This document shows positions 57,679 to 64,000 of a stretch of 64,000 nt of DNA, piece by piece (position 1 is the stretch's first letter; the number at the start of each line of letters is the position of its first letter). The notes under the pieces were generated by a model that was given only the letters and a program-made list of their open reading frames with translations, was not told the DNA's origin and did no database searches. The stretch is from positions 1 through 64,000 of the forward strand of contig JADNYJ010000013.1 in assembly GCA_015501075.1 (NCBI GenBank), written 5' to 3'. Both the position numbers and the translations under genes were made by a program. This DNA is from Gymnopilus junonius. Its lineage: Eukaryota; Basidiomycota; Agaricomycetes; Agaricales; Galerinaceae.

Positions 57679-59084
57679 TTTGATCTTATATGTAAACCTT
57701 GTTTCGGGACGCTTCTTTTGCAGGAAGGGGTAGAAGGGGTGTGGAAGTCCAACAATAATGGTCCTGCATTTCGTGCATAGCTTGAAATTTATGTCGTTTG
57801 GCTGATGATGATTACCAGCAGTAGTCCTACTAAGGAACAAGCCGGGATTCGCTTACAACTGGCCAGTTGTATGCGTATACTGATCGGCATCCAAGTTATC
57901 TCCAGGTTTCCCGTGATTTTCGCTGTGTTTGTGTTTCTGAGGAGTTGAAACTGGTGTACAGGGAACAAACTTCAGGGGAGGTTTGATGAAACGGACATAG
58001 CTTCCGAGTTCATTGCTTCCTGGTTTTTAGGTTAGTTTTTGAGGTCAAAAAAACCGAACAAGTGCAAATGTCAAGCGTATCGAGTCGGTAATACACTGCT
58101 GTATGAGCTATTGGTAAGTGAGCTTAGAAAGACCTCAAGTAACGCGTATGTGATTCACGTGATACTTGTAATTCATCATATGATAATAAGCCTCTGGGAG
58201 GTTTTTCACTCAACCCTAAATGAGATCTCAGCAGGAGTAGTTCGGCGAGTTCTTTTCCGGTGCTCCTCATGCACCACTTCCTCATGTCTTCGTTTGCTGA
58301 CTCCTTGACGTTGACAAGCCTGTTGCATGCTTGAAGATCCGCTATTTGCAGAATGTATGTGCGGTTTGGCAATTCCGACTATTCGAACGGCCGTGGAACG
58401 TGTGCATCTTCCAAAATCGGTCTTCCGTCTTTAACTTGATGACATCTGGATTTGGGGGTTGCAATTGCACCTGTCATGCGGTGGCCTCTCTAGGACAAGC
58501 TTTTATTTCCCGCTCGTCTTACCTTGCTTGCAGAGTGCCTTAAAACTGGTCCTCTTGCTTCGTTTTTGTTGCCTGCCATGTACTTTGTGACTCGGCGCCT
58601 TTATGGAGATCCATAGTATGTATTGGCTCTGATTATCGATATCTCTATCTGCCTCGAGGACGCGTGCTTTACAGCAAATGAGCAAGTCGAAAGCTATACT
58701 TGTCGCGGAGACGTCTCGTAATACTGGTATCTATTATCGGGCTTTATACGCCACCTACCTCTTGCGTCAAGATACCTCGTGAACTTCACCTTTTTGACAC
58801 GATTGGCAAGCTTTTATTGGCGTCGTATTGGCTGTAGAAGAGCAGATGACTGAAGACCGAACTTTTCTTCCTATCTTTAAAATAAGCGCTCAATGGTTCG
58901 CCAGTAAACTGGGTTATCTTTGATTTGCGTTCCCTATCTCGACATCTCCAGACATGCCAGGAATTCGCCTCAATTGCTTTAATCGATGGCGTCCAAGAAT
59001 AAAGATTACGCTTGCGTATATAAAGCAAGGGGGCTTGATATGATTTGATGATCTTCCAACTCACATTTAGAGATCAAGTCCATA
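57679..59084. other. Gene-free region between GST and the unknown gene
   Basis: About 1.4 kb holding the divergent promoters of the GST (minus) and the 510-residue protein (plus). Short open frames on both strands have no recognisable features. Confidence 0.5.
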
Positions 59085-61164
59085 ATGGCGGATTTTATGC
59101 AAGATTTTAATGCCGCTAATGTTCGTGAGTATGCATATCGGACTGCATGAAGGAGGATTCTTGATGATTTCTAGGTTCTGGTGATGGTGGTGCCGGAGGC
59201 AGAGGCGGAGACATTGGCGCTCACAACATTACCGGTAACTCAAACAACGTCCACAATGTGAACGTAACTTTCAGTTCGTCCCCTTTTCCTTCGTTCTAAT
59301 CGTAGTGGTTCCGACGAAGAAAACATTTCAGGCGGCCCCCAAATAATTGTGAACGCTAAGGGGATGTCGCTTGACGCCGAAACACATGATGAAGCATCCG
59401 GTAGTGTTCTAATTCGATGATAGATGATATTGGTTTGTGCTAATTTGTCTGTAGTGATTTCGCGACTTTTTCACGGCGGTCTTAGCCAGCTGGTACAGTA
59501 CAGGCACCCTTTTCTATCCTCGTGCCTCACCTACTTCTCGCTAGTGGCAATTCAAAGAAGATGGTAAAGGGAGATTCAATCTGGTGTCAGATTATACAGG
59601 AAAATTTGTGGCGTTGAGTGATAAGCAAGGCCCTTCTCTTGCCACTTCCGACAATCCATTCCCTTGGGATGTATTGCAGAGCGGAACAGGATACCAGTAA
59701 GTAACAAATTCAATTTGGAGTTAACATTATTTCTGATTATCTTCTCATAAAGACTCGGCGTGCCAGATACAGATTTGGCAATTAGTATAGGCGACACTGC
59801 CAACATCGCTCCCCAGACCGACCCGAATACTCAAGTATACATTCTTAAAGACACCAGGGCCAACCAAGATGCCATAAGAAACGGAACGTTTGCTCCTTCT
59901 GCTCCTGCAGGCCAGCCGAGCTCCAAATCTCCTCCAAAAATGACAAGCAATGGTGCTCGTCCAGACGAAGAACCGAGCCAAGGAAATCCTGGACCTACGC
60001 CACAGCTTGGAATGCGCTCTGGTAAGTGTTTCTGATTATTTCCGTACTACGAAAATGCCAAAGCTTTATATGGAGGTCCTTCACCCATTCCAGGGTCCCA
60101 AATCAATGTAACCATCACCGACCTTTCTGGGACGGGAAATGCAGCGAGTGTGCTCAAAGATGTTCAGAACTTCTTGTGCGTGCAATTGGTCTGATTGCTT
60201 ATAGTGATCTCAATTCCTGTTTAGTACATCCGATGGCGTCAAGAACCTAGTGATATGCCTGGGTCACCATCAGGTAAATTTGTTGTTCTTGTGCATATGA
60301 TGATTTTAACATGATGTTAAAAGATTACGGAGCATCCATTGTCCGGAGTTCCTCCAAGCCCTGCAGTTTTTTCGAGTGTCGCAAATGAAGCTGTTCACTC
60401 TCCCTCTTCTGCCACGGATCCTTCAGCGGCCACAAATGAGTGCACCGGATTTCCAACGGGATTTTTTCGTATACGTGCAGCTGGTAGCAATCATTACTAT
60501 CATTATTGGTCCCCGAACTTCTTTGAAACGTATGAAGATGGGAACAGCCTTTGTCTTTGGACGCTGAACCATCAAGGTGATAAGGAATCTCAGGTACGGA
60601 GTGCGATCTCATCCTGCTGGAATAAGGTGATAAATATTTTCCAAGGTATTTTTCATCAACTCTCGAGGGAATTTGTGCTGTGGCCAAAACGGCGCTGAGA
60701 TAGATGTACTGGGTAGATCTGACCTCTGTTATTTCTATATGCTACTAAAGCGTCGAATGTCTATAGGTAGCGCCGTCATACTCACTCATAATCGTCCACG
60801 TACTCAGCCTTGGCCAAATCCTTGGCCTCATCCTTTGCCCGCATTTTCGTACTCTCCGAAGACAAATTTCATTACCGTCAAATTTTCCATTGATCCAGTA
60901 CCATCCGACAGGTGGCCACGACCCGAAAAAGAATGGAAAGGAAAGGAATATGTACTTGCGGCTCGATCTGCAGAGGATACGAGGGTTCCTAAATTTGAAT
61001 CAATCGCTAGATGGGCACCTCTGGTCCCTAGGATTGAAAGGAGATGGACCAATCGTGCTGGATATGAGGTGCCCCACTATTACAAGTTAGCGGTCGAAGA
61101 GAGACCGTACAATTTGTTGGCTCAGGATTTAAACAGGTTGAAATGGGAGATCGAGCCCGTTTAA
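59085..61164 (+). CDS. Unknown 510-residue protein: Gly/Asn-rich N-terminus, possible beta-trefoil segments
   Basis: Eleven exons (59085-59124, 59175-59273, 59332-59400, 59455-59492, 59545-59696, 59753-60021, 60094-60175, 60225-60273, 60324-60593, 60646-60712, 60767-61164), all GT-AG, join into one open frame of 510 residues. Order: MADFMQDFNAANV; a Gly-rich stretch (GDGGAGGRGGDIG); an Asn-rich stretch (ITGNSNNVHNVNVTF); and a first beta-rich part with RLFHGGLSQLWQFKEDGKG, RFNLVSDYTGKFVALS and FPWDVLQSG. A Pro/Ser-rich linker is followed by INVTITDLSG with GVKNLVICLGHH. A second beta-rich part has GFFRIRAAGSNHYYHYWSP, LCLWTLNHQGDKESQVFFIN and NLCCGQNGAEIDVLG. Then come a Pro/Trp segment (QPWPNPWPHPLPAFSY) and a C-terminal part with RIERRWTNRAGYEVPHYYKL. 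The QLW and W-x-L spacing resembles ricin-B-like lectins, which is a weak inference. No signal peptide or membrane helix is seen, so it is probably cytosolic. I do not recognise the family. Confidence 0.8.
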
Positions 61165-61506
61165 ATAGGTCAAAACGCTGGGTTACCTTGTCATTGTAAC
61201 GTACTGCAGTCTTCTCCGTGCATAAATCCACTGCCAGTATTGTTATGCATGCAAAAATTGTAACTTCAAGTTGCTCTGAGCTTGGTTCCGAATCGCCGCT
61301 GAGTCTGCCACGGAGCGTATTGTTCGTCAAACATAGACAAAGATTATGTTCGGATTCTCCATTTCGTGGGCTTCAGTTGGGGGGATATGTCGAAGTCGAC
61401 GAACGAAAGGGAAGAAATAAAATTCGTTGCGGACTCAGCAAGAGGAGTTTTGGTGCATAGACAACAATCCACGCAGAAGCATAACGTACATATACAAATA
61501 AATATT
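61165..61506. other. Convergent 3' spacer
   Basis: About 340 bp between the 3' ends of the unknown gene and RSE1; nothing recognised. Confidence 0.5.
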
Positions 61507-64000
61507 TTAGAACCCGCTCGCTGTCACCCTCAGCTGCTCCAACTTCTTCAACACCTCACCAACAGTTCTATCTAGCTCTCCAGCAATAGACTGTTGCTTG
61601 GCTGCCGGCAATCGCGCATACGTCTCGCATAAGTCACCATCCACGACTGCTTTGACTGGCACGTAGTATCCTCTCCAACTTAGCTGATCGCGTCCCACCA
61701 GACTTCCTTGCTCCGTTCGCATATGTTGTTCAAGAGTCGAAATAAAGTCAACATCTTCCTTCGAAACAAACGGCACAAGGATGCCAATCGTCCCATGCAA
61801 ACCGGTGTAGAGGAGAACTTCTCGTCCACCAGCGACAAGGGAGACTTTGTGAATGGACGTGATGAGATCGCCGACGTGGAAGTGGGCCAACATCTTTGTC
61901 TTGTGGGGTGCACCCATGAGCATGCCCTTTTCATGTAAGACTCCCGCGCCTGTGGGGTCGTCGTCCACTTGATCTGATATCTTCGGATCCAGCCGGTTGA
62001 CGAAGACGTTACCAAAACGATCGCCAGCGACGACGGTATTGTAATCCACCAACGCCATCGCAGAGACCCATCTTGGTTGAGAGTCATCGGCGAACGTTAG
62101 CAACCTGTTTTCTGGTGCCTTGTAGACTGCAAATTGTATAGATTCTTGCATGTCGCCAACGATAATACGTGACCCTTGTGTCGCAAGAGATACAATGGCG
62201 GTCGTGAAGGTCTTTCAGGAAAGATAGGTATCAAATGAATGAAGACCATGATTGTATAAGTAGCATACCTTGTTTTCAACCTTTCGGAGTAGCTTCTTCT
62301 TGCCAATGTCGTATATCCTCAAAGCCTTTCCAACACCAGCGGCCAGTCGACCTTGGAACGCCAGCAATGCAAGAGGAACGTCATCAACTTCAGTCTGATC
62401 GGGGCAGAGACAAGAAAGTATTAGATCTGGAGGATTTAGCTGAGCAGAGTTCATTATTACATACCTTATGTAACAACTCCAATCCAGCACCATCTTCAAT
62501 GAACTTATACGTTCTGAAGAATCCACTCGAACACGACCGGGGAGATACATGCGTATCGGCAGCCGTTCCTACAACCAAATGTAACTCGCCGCCCCGAGCG
62601 GAGAATGGCACAACTGCCAGTGAGAATGCAGCCTCGTTGTCTTCCAAAGGAATGACGCTGACAGTCTTGGCTTCAACAGGGTCGATAATTCGGATGCAAG
62701 AACCCCATGTCCCAGCTGGTGCCTTTGGTCGCCCAAAGAGTTCAGGAGGAAGGTTGACGACTTCTTCATCTATTTTCTTGCCTTGTTGTCTCTGCAAGGC
62801 GTACACGTCAGCAAAGGTACCAAAAAAGATAAGCGACGACAGGTACCAGTTCTTGCAACTTTTTGGCGGTGGCATCTTCGCTCATCACTCGGTGGTCAGC
62901 TTCAATCATATAGAAGTAATTGTTGCCTGGATGGGTGATGAATTTGCGGGGTGTATAGGACAGGGGTATCGAATCTTGTTTCAGCTTCATGCCTAATTTC
63001 GGTATTTGGAATATCCTGCAGGGCGTGAAAAACAGAGCCAAGTCAGAGATGGTTTGACAAAGAAGCGCAAGAAACGTACCGAAGAACGCTACCCGCAATA
63101 CCAATCAGACCCTCAGGACTCAGCTCAGCCGAGAAGCTCCAAGCATAGTCCAGGTTGTCGTAGATCAGAGGTGTGAAATGCATCATATTATGATGTGTGT
63201 AATTTAACCACGACCGAGACGACAGGGCGAGGATAGCAGGATTCTTTTGAATTTGAACGCGGATGAGTTTAACGGGGCGAGTGCCCAAAAACCTTTTGTG
63301 CAACGTGAGTATAGAAACATAAAAGCCAAAATAGGGATGGATAACGCACCTAGTCCTCGTATCCGTGAGCTGTCCATTGATAGGGTCTAACACTGTTCGT
63401 AGAAGAACACCATTTTGCAGACCAATGTTGACGAACATCGTTGGCTGGGCCTTGTTGATGCTGGCGTCAAGCATATCTGCGATGCAGATAGACGACGGAG
63501 GAGCAGTTAAAGCTTGTAAACTTATAGTATCAAGCGTCGTTTCAGGATCCAAGGAAATAATTCTGACTGTCTGGTCTTCACATCCAACAGCCTAGAGATG
63601 TAGCAGCATTTAGTCCCAAGCCTCTGATATAAAAAAGAAAGACGTACAAGGTACGGTGTCCGCTGTCGACCTTCAGGAACGTCTCCGATACTCAAAGCAA
63701 GTACTGTGCTACCCATAGCCTTTCTGTCCTGGTACTCGTTTAGCTGCCCATCCAGATCCAACTCAAAATACACCAGCTCAGCAGAACTCAGCGCGACGAC
63801 CACCTGCCGCTTGTTTGTTGTCGCACAAACGATAGCTTTGCCTGGTGGTGCCCTCCATTCGTTGACGCGTTTGTCAGCGAGTACGTGCCGAATTCCTTGC
63901 GGATGCACTTGAAGAAGGGCGTCAGCACCAATTTGCTGCACAGCGAGCGTCGGAGCAGCCGATAGGAACCCAGTGTCTTGTACTTCCTCGATAGTTTCGC
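61507..64000 (-). CDS. RSE1: Splicing factor 3B subunit 3 / Rse1 (C-terminal part; start lies beyond the window)
   Basis: Rse1/SF3B3 is a large WD40-like (three beta-propeller, CPSF_A/DDB1 type) scaffold of the U2 snRNP SF3b complex. Visible parts from the right edge are [76 protein letters not shown], and [19 protein letters not shown]. The CPSF_A region follows: [58 protein letters not shown], and [20 protein letters not shown]. Then come [16 protein letters not shown] and the end FARLP-like segment [20 protein letters not shown], finishing RVTASGF. The frame is intact across several short introns. Only the 3' two thirds or less are in the window. Confidence 0.95.

Noticed and set aside
1..64000. 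CRISPR arrays, insertion sequences, LTR retrotransposons, origins
   Set aside because: No regularly spaced repeats, no reverse transcriptase or transposase motifs and no long terminal repeats were seen; the window is fungal nuclear DNA.

Overview
The window is nuclear DNA of a filamentous basidiomycete, most likely an Agaricomycete mushroom or wood-decay fungus. Genes are densely packed and broken by many 45-75 nt GT-AG introns and very short exons. They include a DUF6699-type protein, F-box/LRR family members, an alpha-arrestin, a muskelin and a class B (PTS1) peroxisomal hydrolase. Two tRNA genes are present. No organelle, plasmid, CRISPR or prokaryotic features were seen.

Layout, left to right: the first codons of an unknown minus-strand gene (1-108); ATG3 (autophagy E2-like enzyme, 602-2115 -); a LYAR-type nucleolar zinc-finger protein (2583-4086 -); a 795-bp MITE with perfect terminal inverted repeats and an 8-bp target duplication (4322-5116); a DUF6699-like gene (5446-6235 -); mitochondrial cytochrome c peroxidase (7666-9233 -); a peroxisomal alpha/beta hydrolase ending in SKL (10128-11961 -); a pair of nested MITEs (12426-12887); a cytochrome P450 (14606-16889 +); a decayed secreted protein with ricin-B-like repeats (17123-18400 -); a Trf4/5-type non-canonical poly(A) polymerase (18710-21249 +); an alpha-arrestin (21978-26032 -); and a gene-poor stretch of about 4.4 kb with a duplicated 250-bp unit.

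After tRNA-Tyr (30422-30508 -) come sphingosine-1-phosphate lyase (31168-33522 -), divergent from prefoldin subunit 4 (33653-34266 +); a muskelin/kelch protein (34737-38304 -); an F-box protein (39057-41095 +); a CHR-family chromate transporter (41748-43461 -); the USE1 SNARE (45835-46936 +); tRNA-Val (47099-47172 -); UTP25 (47299-49810 -), divergent from TOP3 (50067-54262 +); an F-box pseudogene (54799-56361 +); a glutathione S-transferase (56660-57678 -); an unrecognised 510-residue protein (59085-61164 +); and the 3' part of RSE1/SF3B3 (61507 to the right edge, -).

The genes are mostly unrelated housekeeping functions: autophagy, ribosome biogenesis (LYAR, UTP25), RNA surveillance and splicing (Trf4, RSE1), membrane traffic (USE1, arrestin), genome stability (TOP3), proteostasis (prefoldin, muskelin) and lipid/peroxide metabolism. 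There is no obvious biosynthetic cluster.

Three themes stand out. First, there are many microexons (8, 10, 14, 18 and 20 nt) at conserved protein motifs. Second, the SKL peroxisome signal of the alpha/beta hydrolase sits on a small last exon whose intron, if retained, removes the signal. Third, several conserved genes carry single-base frame breaks that nearly all fall in homopolymer runs, which looks like sequence error rather than gene death. The best candidate for something undescribed is the 510-residue protein at 59085-61164.
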